A stretch of 61,490 bases of DNA from an uncultured Eubacteriales bacterium (GTDB lineage Bacteria > Bacillota > Clostridia > Oscillospirales > CAG-272): NCBI GenBank assembly GCA_934432725.1, contig CAKRZE010000016.1:1-61490 (forward strand). Reading direction: 5' to 3'. Below, piece after piece: positions 6,851-16,741 of this stretch; the first letter of the stretch is position 1; each line of letters opens with the position of its first letter. A program made the translations under genes and the position numbers. The notes beneath the pieces were generated by a model. It worked only from the letters and a program-made list of their open reading frames with translations. It searched no databases and was not told where the DNA came from.

Positions 6851-9538
6851 ATGAAATATCATCTGATGGACAAAGAAGAAGCATTGCGCGCGCTGCACAC
6901 CTCCGGCTCCGGTCTGCCGCGGAAGGAGGCGGACGCGCGGCTGGAGCAAAACGGTCCGAACGCGCTTGCGGGGGAAAAGAAGACGCCGCTGCCGCTGCGG
7001 TTCCTCGGACAGCTTCTGGACCCGATGGTGCTGGTTCTGCTGGCTGCCGCAGTCCTTTCCGCGCTGACCGCGCGGGCTTCGGGAGAATCCGGAGCGGACG
7101 TGCTGATCATTCTTTTTGTTGTCGTGCTCAACGCCGTTCTGGGTGTTGTACAGGAGAGCAAGGCGGAGCGCGCGCTGTCCGCACTGAAAAAGCTGTCGCC
7201 CGCCCGGGCATCGGTGCTCCGGGACGGCGAGACGGAGCGGATCCCGGCGGAACGGCTTGTACCGGGAGACATCGTGCTTTTGGAGGCGGGGGACGCGGTC
7301 CCGGCGGACGGACGGCTTCTGGAGGTCTACAGCCTGAAGACCGAGGAGGCTGCTTTGACCGGGGAATCCCTGCCGGCGGAAAAGACGGCGGCGCGGCTGA
7401 AGGAGCCGTCGGACGGCGCTGAAATCGCTCCGGGCGACCGGAAAAACATGGCCTTCATGGGCTCCGGCGTGGTGTACGGAAGAGGCAGAATGCTGGTGAC
7501 GGCAACCGGCATGCACACCGAAATGGGAAGAATCGCGCATGCCATCCGCGGTGCGCGCCGGGGAGAAACCCCGCTCCAGAAAAAGCTGACCTCGCTCTCG
7601 AAAACGCTGACCGTCCTGGTGCTTGTCATCTGCGCGGTCATGTTTGCGGTCGGGATCCTGAAGGAGGGGTCGCTGTCGTTTCCGGTGGTGCTTTCCACCT
7701 TCATGCTGGCGGTCAGCCTTGCGGTTGCCGCGATTCCGGAGGGGCTTGCCGCCGTTGTGACAATCGTGCTGTCTCTCGGCGTAACCAGAATGGCGTCCCG
7801 GCGCGCGATCGTCCGCAGACTCTCCTCGGTGGAAACGCTCGGCTGCACGCAGGTCATCTGCACGGACAAAACCGGCACGCTGACGCAGAACAAAATGACC
7901 GTAACGCGCAGTACGGGAGAAGGGGCGATGCTGGCGGATGCCTTCTGTCTCTGCACCGAGGCGGAGGTCAGGCGGGACGGAAGCGTCTCCGGAGAACCGA
8001 CGGAGGCTGCGCTTCTCCGCTTTGCGCTCCGATGCGGCGCAGACCCGAAGGAGCTCGCCCGGACCATGCCCCGGATCGGGGAGGCTCCCTTTGATTCCCG
8101 CAGGAAAATGATGAGCACGGTGCACAGGGGGCGAAGCGGCATCATACAGTTCACAAAGGGCGCGCCGGATGCGGTCCTTGAGCGCTGCACCGGCATGCGC
8201 CGCGGCTCTGTCACGGTTCCGATGACGGACGCGCTCCGGGCGGAGATTCTTTCGGAGAACCGGAAAATGGCGTCCTGCGCGCTGCGCGTGATTGCGGCGG
8301 CATACCGGGTCTATGCGGCGCCGCCTGCCGGATCCGACGCAGCGGTTCTGGAGCGGAACCTGATCTTTATCGGGCTTGCCGGAATGGCGGACCCCGTGCG
8401 GGAGGAGGTTCCGGGCGCGGTTGCCGCATGCAGGCAGGCAGGAATCCGTCCGGTCATGATCACAGGAGATCATCCGGAGACGGCAGTGGCGGTTGCCCGG
8501 GAGGCAGGGATCCTTCAGAATGCCGGAGAGGCGGTCAGCGGCGCGGAGCTGGACCGGATGAGCGAAGCGGAGCTTGCCGCAGGCATCGAACGCTACAGCG
8601 TTTTCGCACGGGTCCGCCCGGAGCATAAGGTGCGGATCGTGGAGGCATGGAAAAAGAAAGGCATGGTAACGGCAATGACGGGGGACGGCATCAACGACGC
8701 CCCCGCGCTGAAAACCGCCGACATCGGCATCGGCATGGGAATCTCCGGCTCGGACGTGACAAAAAATGTCGCGGACATCATCCTTGCCGACGACAATTTC
8801 GCCACGATTGTCTCCGCCGTGGAGGAGGGCAGGCGGGTTTACGACAACATCCGCAAGGCGATCCGGTTCCTGCTCTCCTCCAATCTGAGCGAGGTGCTCT
8901 GCATCTTTGCCGCAACCGTGACCGGCTTCCGGATCCTTCTGCCGGTGCATCTGCTGTTTATCAATCTGATCACGGATTCGCTGCCCGCTCTGGCGCTCGG
9001 GCTGGAAAAGGAGGAGCCGGACATCATGCGGAGGAAGCCGCGCGAAAGCGATGAGGGGCTGTTCTCCGGAGGCGTGGGATTTTCCTGTATTTATCAGGGC
9101 TTCATGGTCGCAGCCCTGACGGTCGGAGCCTTTCTTGCCGGCATTTCGGGAGTGCTCGGCGGAGCGCATGAAAATCCGGTTTCCGCAGGAATGACCATGG
9201 CGTTCCTCACCATGTCCATGGCGGAAATCTTCCATTCTTATAATATGCGGGCGCAGTTCGGCTCTATCTTCCGGCTGAAAACGCATAATTTCTGGCTGTT
9301 CGGCGCGATGCTTGCCTCATTGCTGCTGACCGCCGCAGTCATTTTCGTGCCCCCCCTGCGGACACTGTTCCGTCTGGAGCACATCTCGGCATCGGAATAT
9401 CTGTTTTCCCTGCTGCTCTCCGTGTCGGTCATTCCGATTGTGGAGTTTGTCAAGGCGGTCACCGGAGGAAAAAGCGAACGGAAGGAGAGGCAGCGCATGC
9501 CGCGGCGCAGGTCCGGACTTTCGGAGCAAAGACCCTGA
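6851..9538 (+). CDS. Calcium-transporting P-type ATPase (P2A type)
   Basis: An 895-residue membrane pump. Visible in order: N-terminal cation-ATPase domain, actuator motif TGES (170-173), M4 ion-binding motif AIPEGL (about 294-299), phosphorylation site CTDKTGTLTQNK with Asp339, hinge GDGINDAPALK, and M6 NLITDSLPALALG. PEGL in M4 and the Asn/Asp pair in M6 resemble SERCA-like and YloB-type Ca2+ ATPases, so export of Ca2+ from the cytoplasm is likely; Mn2+ cannot be excluded. The start at 6851 has AAAGGA 11 nt upstream. It is a single gene, divergent from rimO. Confidence 0.92.
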   Translation: MKYHLMDKEEALRALHTSGSGLPRKEADARLEQNGPNALAGEKKTPLPLRFLGQLLDPMVLVLLAAAVLSALTARASGESGADVLIILFVVVLNAVLGVVQESKAERALSALKKLSPARASVLRDGETERIPAERLVPGDIVLLEAGDAVPADGRLLEVYSLKTEEAALTGESLPAEKTAARLKEPSDGAEIAPGDRKNMAFMGSGVVYGRGRMLVTATGMHTEMGRIAHAIRGARRGETPLQKKLTSLSKTLTVLVLVICAVMFAVGILKEGSLSFPVVLSTFMLAVSLAVAAIPEGLAAVVTIVLSLGVTRMASRRAIVRRLSSVETLGCTQVICTDKTGTLTQNKMTVTRSTGEGAMLADAFCLCTEAEVRRDGSVSGEPTEAALLRFALRCGADPKELARTMPRIGEAPFDSRRKMMSTVHRGRSGIIQFTKGAPDAVLERCTGMRRGSVTVPMTDALRAEILSENRKMASCALRVIAAAYRVYAAPPAGSDAAVLERNLIFIGLAGMADPVREEVPGAVAACRQAGIRPVMITGDHPETAVAVAREAGILQNAGEAVSGAELDRMSEAELAAGIERYSVFARVRPEHKVRIVEAWKKKGMVTAMTGDGINDAPALKTADIGIGMGISGSDVTKNVADIILADDNFATIVSAVEEGRRVYDNIRKAIRFLLSSNLSEVLCIFAATVTGFRILLPVHLLFINLITDSLPALALGLEKEEPDIMRRKPRESDEGLFSGGVGFSCIYQGFMVAALTVGAFLAGISGVLGGAHENPVSAGMTMAFLTMSMAEIFHSYNMRAQFGSIFRLKTHNFWLFGAMLASLLLTAAVIFVPPLRTLFRLEHISASEYLFSLLLSVSVIPIVEFVKAVTGGKSERKERQRMPRRRSGLSEQRP

Positions 9539-10474
9539 AATCCGAGTTTCCAATCAGGTCCCGGTCACGAAGCAAGCCGGCGGCTTGCTCCCGTCCCCCC
9601 GGATGCCCCGCCGAACGCACCCCGAGGTCTGCGGCTCTGCCCCATATATCTGCAAATACGGAGGTGGCGGGCTTCCGCCTCCCTTTTGCAGCGGGAAACA
9701 CCGGGCGAATGTGCGGCGGGGGGGCTAACCGTTGCGCCCAGCCAAAGCTGTTCCACAGCCGTACATGCGAAAGCGGCAATCCTTCCCCGCCTTTGTGCAG
9801 CGGGAGGTCCCAAGCGAATGCAAAACGGAAAAATCGCAAAAATTTCACACAACGAAAGCTGCCACACCACCGCACATGCGTCAGCCCCCGGCTGCCCCGC
9901 CGCGCTCCCGGAGCAGCCCCTCACCCGATCCTCTTTTCCCAAACCGGAATGCCCTCCGGCGGGACGATTTTGCGGTAAAAGACTTCCTCGGAGCCGTTTT
10001 CCAAGCCGGAAGCCGCTCCCGCCTGCAAAAAAGCGGTGTCAAAGGTCACCCTTGACACCGCCGCAGGCATTTGTTACCCGTCCCGGATGCTTCCCCACCA
10101 ACATTTTCTTTGCTTTCTCGGGAGGTATGGCTTTTTTACCGCGATCGGAAGTCCTTGCGCCGCAATAAAAAAGCAGACAAAAACGACCGGGATCGCATCA
10201 AAAATGACGGAATCCCGACCCGCATGTCTGAAGAACTGCAAAAGCAGCGCACTTTTGACCGGTCCGGAGAAATGAATTTCCGATTCCGGGAAGTCACAAT
10301 GCAAAAAACGGCACAGACCTGCGCTCCCCGCTCATCCTTTGCCGTGAGCAAACAGCGCACGCAGCGTCAGCCCACCGGAAAGTCCGCCCGGAGCGGACGG
10401 TGTGCACCCCGTCATACCACAGCCCGTCCCTTCCCGACCACCGCCGAACAGGGAGCGGGCACCACTTTGCCGGT
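9539..10474. other. Gene-free GC-rich gap with degenerate direct repeats
   Basis: I see no gene here. Two loosely similar stretches of about 110 bp (near 9670-9775 and 9787-9890) share CTTTTGCAGCGGGA-like and ACATGCG-like blocks. From 10070 to 10300 the sequence is less GC-rich and open in several frames, but nothing is recognisable. A leftward terminator lies at 10026-10061. Confidence 0.4.
10026..10061 (-). terminator. Intrinsic terminator, leftward
   Basis: On the minus strand a long stem GCGGTGTCAA.../...TTGACACCGC (10061-10033) is followed by TTTTTT (10032-10027). It probably ends the HAD gene transcript about 410 bp after the stop codon. Confidence 0.7.
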
Positions 10475-11197
10475 TCAGGAGGCGCCGGCTCCCTCCTCCG
10501 CCGGAAGCTCAGTCCGGATCAGGGCGTAAAGCGACTCCACCGTAGGAGCGATCCGGTCTGCGCCTGCCTGCTCCAGCTCCTCGCGGGAGCCATAGCCGTA
10601 CAGCACGCCGATCGCCCGGATGCCGCAGGCATGCGCCCCCTCGATGTCGTAAAGACGGTCCCCGACCATCAGGCTGTTCCGTCCGGAGAGGGACGGGTAC
10701 TGCGCCGTAATATACCGGATGACCGCCGCCTTGTCCGCACGGGTTTCATCCATGGTATTGGCTCCGATTCCGTCAAAGAAGGAAAGAAGCCCGAAATGCT
10801 CCAGAATCCGGACGGTATAAAGCTCCGGCTTGGAGGTTGCGGTCAGAAGCGTATACCCGTCGTCCCGCAGCCTTGCAAGGAGCTGCGGAATGCCGTCGTA
10901 CACACGGTTTTCAAAGAGTCCGCGCACACCGAAGTATTCCCGGTACAGCTTCAGGGCACGGGCAGCCTCCTCGGGAGAAAGTCCGTGAAACCGCTGAAAG
11001 GACTGCACAAGCGGCGGACCGATATATCGGTGCAGCGTGCGCAGATCGGAAACCTCGATTCCGAAATGCCGGAGCGCATAGGCACAGGATGCCGTAATGC
11101 CGGGCGCCGGATCGGTCAGGGTGCCGTCAAGATCAAAGAGCACAAAGCGGTTCTTTTTCTGCCGGACCGAGCCGGCGGTATGTTCGGATGCGGTCAT
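10475..11197 (-). CDS. HAD-superfamily hydrolase, phosphoglycolate-phosphatase-like
   Basis: A 240-residue HAD enzyme. Motif I is FDLDGTLTD with Asp22 and Asp24, the cap domain lies between residues about 35 and 105, motif II is TATSKPE, and motif IV is MVGDRLYDIEGA. The cap and the GIGVLYGYG segment resemble the Gph/PpaX/5'-nucleotidase-like group (HAD-IA). The precise phosphate ester cannot be told from sequence. GGAGG stands 5 nt before the ATG at 11197. It is a single gene with its own terminator. Confidence 0.88.
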   Translation of the reverse strand: MTASEHTAGSVRQKKNRFVLFDLDGTLTDPAPGITASCAYALRHFGIEVSDLRTLHRYIGPPLVQSFQRFHGLSPEEAARALKLYREYFGVRGLFENRVYDGIPQLLARLRDDGYTLLTATSKPELYTVRILEHFGLLSFFDGIGANTMDETRADKAAVIRYITAQYPSLSGRNSLMVGDRLYDIEGAHACGIRAIGVLYGYGSREELEQAGADRIAPTVESLYALIRTELPAEEGAGAS

Positions 11198-12027
11198 AAA
11201 AGCCTCCGTAATCCATTTTTCGGTGTGACGCGGAGCCGCGGGAGGCGGTCCGCCGGAATGAAACGTTCCTGTACATGTGCCGCTGCCGGGTTCCCGCAGG
11301 CAATCCCTCAGAAGCCCGCGCATCTGCCGCAAACGCCGTTTACCGCAGGAGCCAACGCATCGGCGATTGTCTTGCAAAAGCCGAAAGCCGGGATGCCCCG
11401 GCAAGAGCGGTCCGCTGCGCGCGAAATGCAGCATCGCTTTGAGGGCAGCGATGCGGGAAATGCGCCGTCCCGCCTACGGCAGAACGCGCTTTCCGCATGT
11501 TCGGATGCGTAAGCAGCCGCCTTGCAAAAGCCCGCAGCCGGAAGGTCCACGGCAAACAGCGGAATGCCGCACAGAAACGCCTGTTTACAGAAAATTTCCG
11601 TCTGTCGGACGGCGTGCCCCCCGCAGGCAGTCCGCACATCGGGAAATGTCCGCCGCAGCGGAAAGCCGCAGGAAGCATACGGGCGAAAGCGGTACGCTGC
11701 GCATGGAGCTCCTGCTCCGTTTCAGGGAAATTGTCTGCAAAAGCCGGCTGCAAACCGCATGCAGAAGGGCACATGCGCTCATAAACCGGCGAACCAAAGA
11801 TAACCCGCTGTATTTTCGGCGGAATGCCGCGCGGTGCCGCCGGACTGTCCTCAATGCCGCATGTCAGCGGAAACCGGCACGCCGTGCCCAAAAAGCATCT
11901 TGCGGCAAAGCCGTCAGACACAGGCATGCGCCCTCTGCCGCAGGATTCCGTGCCGGGGCGGTGCGGAGCAGCCCCTCAGACAGGGGGAGGAGCACCCGCG
12001 GCACAAAGCTTCGCCGCCGCAGACAAT
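11198..12027. other. Gene-free GC-rich gap
   Basis: Open frames on both strands come from the base composition. Short motifs recur loosely (CTTGCAAAAGCC near 11371 and 11521; GCGGTNCGCTGCGC near 11409 and 11690), suggesting decayed repeats. No RNA gene, promoter or homologue is recognisable. Confidence 0.4.
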
Positions 12028-12786
12028 TCAGCCTCCCGAAACGCCGGGATCCGGCAGGAGAGAAAACAGATCCCCTTCCCGATCCTCAGGCAGAGAAGCG
12101 GAAAACAGCCGGTCCATGATTTCCCGGGGAAAGCAGCTCCACGGCTCCTCCTCCGGCGGAGGGGCGGAGAAGCTCCTTGCCCTGCCCTGATACGGAAAAA
12201 CAAGGCGGCATGCCCAGAGCGCGGGGTGCCGGAGGCTGTCGCGCGCCCCGTACTTCCCGTCGCCCGCAAGCGGATGTCTGCGGGAGGCAAACTGTACGCG
12301 GATCTGGTGAAACCTCCCGGTCCCGAGCCGGATCAGGAGAAGCGACAGCGTGCCGTACACGGTCTGCGCCGTCTCCAGCAGCAGATAGGAAAGCGCAGCC
12401 TCCCGGACGCCCCGCCTGGGACGGTCAGTGACAAACGCCTTGCCGATATCCTGCCGGCGGAAGAGCAGATCGCGAAGGATCCCCCGATCCTGCTCCGGGA
12501 CTCCGTGTACGGCGGCAAGATAGTATTTCTCCGTTTCGTGCGCACAAACAGCTGCGGACAGGGCCGCTGCGGTCTTTTTGTTTTTCGCATAAACCATGGT
12601 GCCGCCCGTACCCATGTCCAGCCGATGAACCGGGTACGGAACGCAGTCGGAGCCGCACTGCTCAAAATGCGCACGGAGCAGCTCCGGCATGCTCGGCTCC
12701 CCGTGCTGCGCCTCCTCCGACAAAACACCTGCCGGCTTGAGGCAGACGATCAAATCGCGGTTTTCAAACAGAATGCCCTTGTTCAT
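12028..12786 (-). CDS. RluA-family pseudouridine synthase
   Basis: A 252-residue RNA pseudouridine synthase. The catalytic motif is HRLDMGTGGTMVYAKN, where the Asp attacks the uridine, and the C-terminal GRFHQIRVQFASRRHPLAGD is also conserved. There is no N-terminal S4 domain, as in the short RluA/RluC-like branch. It modifies 23S rRNA or tRNA; the site cannot be predicted. AAAGGA lies 5 nt before the ATG. RNase J lies upstream on the same strand, but a terminator and repeats separate them. Confidence 0.92.
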   Translation of the reverse strand: MNKGILFENRDLIVCLKPAGVLSEEAQHGEPSMPELLRAHFEQCGSDCVPYPVHRLDMGTGGTMVYAKNKKTAAALSAAVCAHETEKYYLAAVHGVPEQDRGILRDLLFRRQDIGKAFVTDRPRRGVREAALSYLLLETAQTVYGTLSLLLIRLGTGRFHQIRVQFASRRHPLAGDGKYGARDSLRHPALWACRLVFPYQGRARSFSAPPPEEEPWSCFPREIMDRLFSASLPEDREGDLFSLLPDPGVSGG

Positions 12787-12906
12787 ACGGTTCCTTTCTT
12801 CTCTCCGGCAGAAGCCCGGGGTGCGGCGGCAGAAAAGCCCCGGCGCTGCACGCAGAAGCAGCCCCCGGAATGAGAGCCGCCGTCAAAAATGAACTGACGC
12901 TCCGCC

Positions 12907-13160
12907 GAAGCCGTGCCGCGCGATACAGCGTCCAACGTATACTCATGCCTCTCCGAGCCTGTGCCGTGCGATGCGGCTCCAAAGCGCACACGCTTCCCCG
13001 AGCCTGTGCCGTGCGATGCGGCTCCAAAGCGCACACGCTTCCCCGAGCCTGTCCCGCACGATGCGGCGTCGGAAGTGCACCCGCTCTGCCGAAGCCGTGC
13101 CGCACAATGCGGCGTCCAACATATACTCATGCCTCTCCCAGCCTGTGCCGCAACCATACA
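12907..13160. repeat. Tandem repeat, 45-48 bp unit, about five copies
   Basis: Units begin near 12907, 12955, 13000, 13045, 13091 and 13139, each containing GAGCCTGTGCCGTGCGATGC or a close variant. The second and third units are identical over almost their whole length. The first and fifth share a different ending (ATACTCATGCC), so there is a higher-order pattern. There are no unique spacers, so this is not a CRISPR. Confidence 0.85.
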
Positions 13161-13171
13161 GCATCAAAAGA

Positions 13172-13201
13172 AGCCGTTAAAAACCGACGTTTTTAACGGC
13201 T
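13172..13201 (-). terminator. Terminator of the RNase J gene
   Basis: A perfect 13-bp stem (AGCCGTTAAAAAC at 13172-13184 with its complement at 13189-13201, loop of 4), followed on the minus strand by TCTTTT. It lies 80 bp after the rnj stop codon. Confidence 0.8.
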
Positions 13202-13280
13202 CCCGGCAATGCCTGCCATCGAAAAAAACCGGACGGTCTTTCCGCACAGCCGCAGCGCCCCCGGAATGCTTAAATTCCGC

Positions 13281-14972
13281 TCAGACGTTCATGACAACGG
13301 GGAGAATCATGGGCTTGCGGTGCGTTTTGGAGTACAGATACTTCGTCAGAGCGTCCTTGACATCGGATTTCATCTGCGTCCAGTCGGTAATATTGTTGTT
13401 CAGGCAGTGCTCCAGCGCATTTTTGGCAATGCTGCGCACTTCATCCATCAGCTCCTCCGATTCGCGGACGTAGACAAAGCCGCGCGAAACGATATCGGGA
13501 CCGGAGACAATGCTTCTGTCATCGATATCCACGGTCGCAACCACCACAATCAGTCCGTCCTGCGCCAGGTGGCGGCGGTCGCGCAAAACGATGTTGCCGA
13601 CATCCCCCACGCCGTAGCCGTCCACCAGAAGGTGTCCCGCCGGAACGGTTCCGTTGAAGCGTGCGCCCTTGGCGTCGATCTCCAGCACCTTGCCGATATC
13701 CGGCACGAAGATGTTGGACTCCGGCGTCCCCATATACTGTGCCAGCTCCTTGTTCATGATCAGATGCTTGTATTCGCCGTGGATCGGCATGAAGTATTTC
13801 GGCTTGGTCAGAGCCTGCATCAGCTTCAGCTCCTCCTGGCAGGCATGCCCGGAGACATGCACGTCAATGACGGAATCGCGGAAGACGGTCGCACCGCTCT
13901 TAAACAGCTCGTTGATGATCTTGTCAACCAGCTTTTCGTTGCCGGGGATTGCGTGCGCGGAGATGACCACCAGATCCTTCGGTCCGATCTGCACCTTGTC
14001 ATGATCCGCAAACGCCATCCGGTAAAGCGCGGACATCGGCTCGCCCTGAGACCCGGTCGTCACGATTGTGATCTGCTCCATCGGATATTTTTTGATTTCA
14101 TTGATATCGATCAGAGCGCCCTTCGGGACATTCATATACCCGAGATCAATCGCCGCACTGATGATATTGATCATGCTTCTGCCCGTCACGGCGACCTTGC
14201 GGTTATAGGCGACGCTGGTGTTGATGATCTGCTGCACGCGGTGGACGTTGGAGGAGAAGGTTGCGATGACGATCCGTTTGTCCTGATTCCGCATGAAAAT
14301 GCTGTCAAGCGAGGCGCCGACCGTTTTTTCGGAGGGCGTAAAGCCGGGACGCTCCGCGTTGGTGGACTCGCACATCAGAAGAAGGACGCCCTCCTTCCCG
14401 AGCTGCCCCAGACGGGTGATGTCCATCATTTCCCCATCGATCGGGGAAATATCCAGCTTGAAGTCGCCGGTATGCACCACAGTTCCCAGCGGCGTGCGGA
14501 TCGCAAGGCAGCAGGCATCGGCAATCGAATGGTTGACATGGATGAACTCCACGTCAAACACGCCGGCGGGCACGACGTCGCCCGCAGCCACCGTCTGAAG
14601 GATCGGCGTCCGCTCATAGCGATGCTCCATCAGCTTGTTTTCCAGAATGCCGAGCGTCAGCCGCGTGCCGTAAACCGGAATGTCGGTCAGCGTTTTCAGC
14701 ACATAGGGCAGCGCGCCGATGTGGTCCTCATGTCCGTGCGTGATGAAGATGCCGCGGATTTTTTCCTTGTTCTTCTCCAGATACGTAACATCCGGGATGA
14801 CCAGATCGATTCCCAGCATGTCGTCGTCCGGAAAGCCGAGCCCGCAGTCCACCACGATAATATCGTTTTCGTACTCCAGAACCCCGATGTTTTTTCCGAT
14901 TTCATTCAGTCCGCCGAGCATCATGACCTTCAGCTTTCCGGCGGGAAGCGCATTTTTCTTTTTTCTTGCCAT
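13281..14972 (-). CDS. rnj: Ribonuclease J
   Basis: A 563-residue metallo-beta-lactamase/beta-CASP nuclease with 5'-exonuclease and endonuclease activity on mRNA and rRNA precursors. The N-terminal GGLNEIGKN, the metal motif HGHEDHIG (His79, His81, Asp83, His84), VNHSIADA and the beta-CASP segment GSQGEPMSAL are all present. The ATG at 14972 gives the usual short N-terminus. Its AAAGGA site is 42 nt away but is brought near by an 11-bp hairpin. It has its own promoter (about 15172-15200) and a terminator after the stop. Confidence 0.95.
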   Translation of the reverse strand: MARKKKNALPAGKLKVMMLGGLNEIGKNIGVLEYENDIIVVDCGLGFPDDDMLGIDLVIPDVTYLEKNKEKIRGIFITHGHEDHIGALPYVLKTLTDIPVYGTRLTLGILENKLMEHRYERTPILQTVAAGDVVPAGVFDVEFIHVNHSIADACCLAIRTPLGTVVHTGDFKLDISPIDGEMMDITRLGQLGKEGVLLLMCESTNAERPGFTPSEKTVGASLDSIFMRNQDKRIVIATFSSNVHRVQQIINTSVAYNRKVAVTGRSMINIISAAIDLGYMNVPKGALIDINEIKKYPMEQITIVTTGSQGEPMSALYRMAFADHDKVQIGPKDLVVISAHAIPGNEKLVDKIINELFKSGATVFRDSVIDVHVSGHACQEELKLMQALTKPKYFMPIHGEYKHLIMNKELAQYMGTPESNIFVPDIGKVLEIDAKGARFNGTVPAGHLLVDGYGVGDVGNIVLRDRRHLAQDGLIVVVATVDIDDRSIVSGPDIVSRGFVYVRESEELMDEVRSIAKNALEHCLNNNITDWTQMKSDVKDALTKYLYSKTHRKPMILPVVMNV

Positions 14973-15020
14973 AGTGATACAAGACCTGCCGCATAACGGA
15001 CGCGGCAAGTCTGCTCCTTT
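14973..15020 (-). promoter_or_regulatory. Split ribosome-binding site of rnj
   Basis: AAAGGA (15020-15015), 2 nt, then an 11-bp stem AGACTTGCCGC/GCGGCAGGTCT (one G-U pair; 15012-14982, loop of 9), then 9 nt to the ATG. Folded spacing is 11 nt against 42 nt in the linear form. RNase J often controls its own message, so this stem could also be a regulatory target. Confidence 0.6.
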
Positions 15021-15171
15021 CCATAGTATTTCCGTAATCGGAAGCATTCAATATTTTCAAGATTTTATGCTCGGAGCCTTCCCTGCCGGATCCGGCTTCG
15101 CCGATACGTACTGCGGGACGGATGGGTTAACGGCGGAAGGTTTCCGAAAAACGATCAAAAATATTAATTAA

Positions 15172-15200
15172 ATCATATCACACATTTATGAACATGTCAT
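15172..15200 (-). promoter_or_regulatory. Promoter of rnj
   Basis: Minus-strand ATGACA (15200-15195), 17-bp spacer, TATGAT (15177-15172), in an AT-rich island. It predicts a leader of about 190 nt before rnj. Confidence 0.6.
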
Positions 15201-15946
15201 GAGTATTTTTTGTCCGTGTCGTGAACGGGAGGAGGGTGCGGAAGAAAGCCTGTCGTTTTCGGTCGGACGGGTATAATTTGCGGCGGCAGGCGGCAGAATA
15301 AGCAAAGAACCGGCAGACCGGGCGGCGGGCGGGGGAGCCGGAAGCTTCATCGAATCCCGCGTCCGGTTTCCCGCACGGCATGCATGCCGCGGCAGCCCTG
15401 CTTCCGGACAGCCTTTTTGGGACGGAGCCCCCGGCACGGACGGCTTTGCTTCTCAAAGCGGCTCTTCCTGCCGTACAGGGAGCGCACAGTATCCCGGGCG
15501 GCAGAGCTTTTCCGCAGAGCCTCCGGTGCAAACGGCAGACCTTCTCTGACAGAGACTCCGGCGGCGCACGGTTCGTCCCTCCCGGGACCTGCCCGGCGCC
15601 TCATACCGCCGTTTTGTTTCCCGCAGCGGGCATGCATGCGGGATTCCCGCAGAGCAGCCCGGCAGACTGCCGGCGTTTCCGCCCCACCGCAAGCCGGGAC
15701 ATGCCGGAAAAGCCGCATACCCCCGCAAAAAAACGCCTCCGGCAGCCTTCCGCCCCGCACAAAGGAGCCTTCGTTTCCCGGAAGGCGGTGTGCTTCGGCT
15801 CCTCCGGACATGGGAGCCGACCGGCTCCGCAAGGCAGGAACGGCTGCCTTCCGCACCGAAGCTTTTCCGGTCAAGATCAGACGCCCGTCCCCGCATTCTG
15901 CCCAAACGGCAAAAGCGCACGGAAGGGCGAGCAGAACGTTCAACAG
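15201..15946. other. Gene-free GC-rich gap
   Basis: Open frames are present on both strands, but none has a ribosome site or a recognisable protein. I see no structured RNA or repeat of note. Confidence 0.35.
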
Positions 15947-15988
15947 AAAGGAGCTTTCGTCCGATCACGAAAGCCATGGGACACAGAC
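15947..15988 (+). promoter_or_regulatory. Split ribosome-binding site of the 94-residue gene
   Basis: AAAGGA (15947-15952) is directly followed by a perfect 8-bp stem GCTTTCGT/ACGAAAGC with a loop of 6 (15953-15974), then 14 nt to the ATG at 15989. Folded spacing is 14 nt. Confidence 0.62.
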
Positions 15989-16273
15989 ATGAACAATAAG
16001 GGCAACAGAAAACCGACCGACAGGGCAGCGGAGGCTGCCCGGATCTACCGCGGAAACGGAAGCGACACCGATCCGCTCGGCTCCTATACCGGCGTGCCGC
16101 GGGAGATCAAAAACCGCAGGGAGGATGTATTCCCGCCGCGCGATCCGGACCGGGAGCAGAGAGAATTCCCTCCTGCATCCGTGCAGAGCGCATGGGAGGG
16201 CGGAAAGGTATACCGGCGCGCCGAGCAGAGTCCCTCTCCCGACATGCCGGTGCAGGACGCGGACGATCTTTAA
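15989..16273 (+). CDS. Small conserved Clostridia protein ending in PVQDADDL
   Basis: A 94-residue hydrophilic protein. DPLGSYTGVP in the middle and PVQDADDL at the end are typical of short uncharacterised Clostridia proteins that share a 'DPxGSYTGxP ... PVQDADDL' pattern. There is no membrane segment, signal peptide or cysteine, and it is rich in Arg, Pro and acidic residues, so it is probably disordered. The start follows the split ribosome site. No function is known to me. Confidence 0.7.
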   Translation: MNNKGNRKPTDRAAEAARIYRGNGSDTDPLGSYTGVPREIKNRREDVFPPRDPDREQREFPPASVQSAWEGGKVYRRAEQSPSPDMPVQDADDL

Positions 16274-16516
16274 GCGGTTCCTCCCCGCGTTATCCGGATG
16301 AGGCGGAATTTTCCGTCTCCTCCGGCTCCGGAAGCCGCTGCACAGTCTGAAAAACGGCGTGGCGGGGCACGGGCCGGGGGAAACCCCGCAAGGCTCTGCG
16401 GCTCCTGATTCGCTCTGCCGCAGGGTAAAATCCGCCGCACCCGTCCGGCTTGGGGACCGTGTGCCCCCGCTTTACAAGGAACCGGCACCATTCCCGCGGC
16501 GGGAAGCCGCGCCATT

Positions 16517-16741
16517 CCTTGTCAGGAAGCGGTATCGCACCCCCCGGATGCTTGGCAGAACCCGAAGCCCGGCGCCCCGCGCCGTCAAAATGAGGCATCC
16601 CGCCGCACCTTGGGGGTTCTCTGCCGTCCTCCGGAGGCTAAGCGCCGCCCGCTGCGCCGTCCCTTGTCAGGGAGCGGTATCGCACCCCCGGATGCTTGGC
16701 AGAACCCGAAGCCCGGCGCCCCGCACCGTCAAAACAAGGCA
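16517..16741. repeat. Direct repeat of about 80 bp, two copies
   Basis: The stretch starting CCTTGTCAGGAAGCGGTATC (16517-16596) recurs at 16662-16741 with few changes, including GGATGCTTGGCAGAACCC and a GGCGCCCCGC block. The rest of the gap 16274-16836 is GC-rich with no gene. Confidence 0.85.

Noticed and set aside
6767..9286. 839-codon open frame on the minus strand
   Set aside because: It lies antisense to the P-type ATPase, whose motifs are complete; it is caused by GC-rich codon use.
10074..10304. Small membrane protein on the minus strand
   Set aside because: The hydrophobic stretch is short, there is no ribosome site, and the frame is followed directly by the HAD gene terminator, so it is probably untranslated.
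11340..11927. Possible 195-residue minus-strand protein
   Set aside because: No ribosome site, Arg/Ala-rich low-complexity sequence of the kind found in all GC-rich gaps here.
12907..13160. CRISPR array or coding repeat
   Set aside because: Tandem units without spacers; frames are open on both strands without a ribosome site or start.
13209..14996. 595-codon open frame on the plus strand
   Set aside because: Antisense to RNase J, which is certain.
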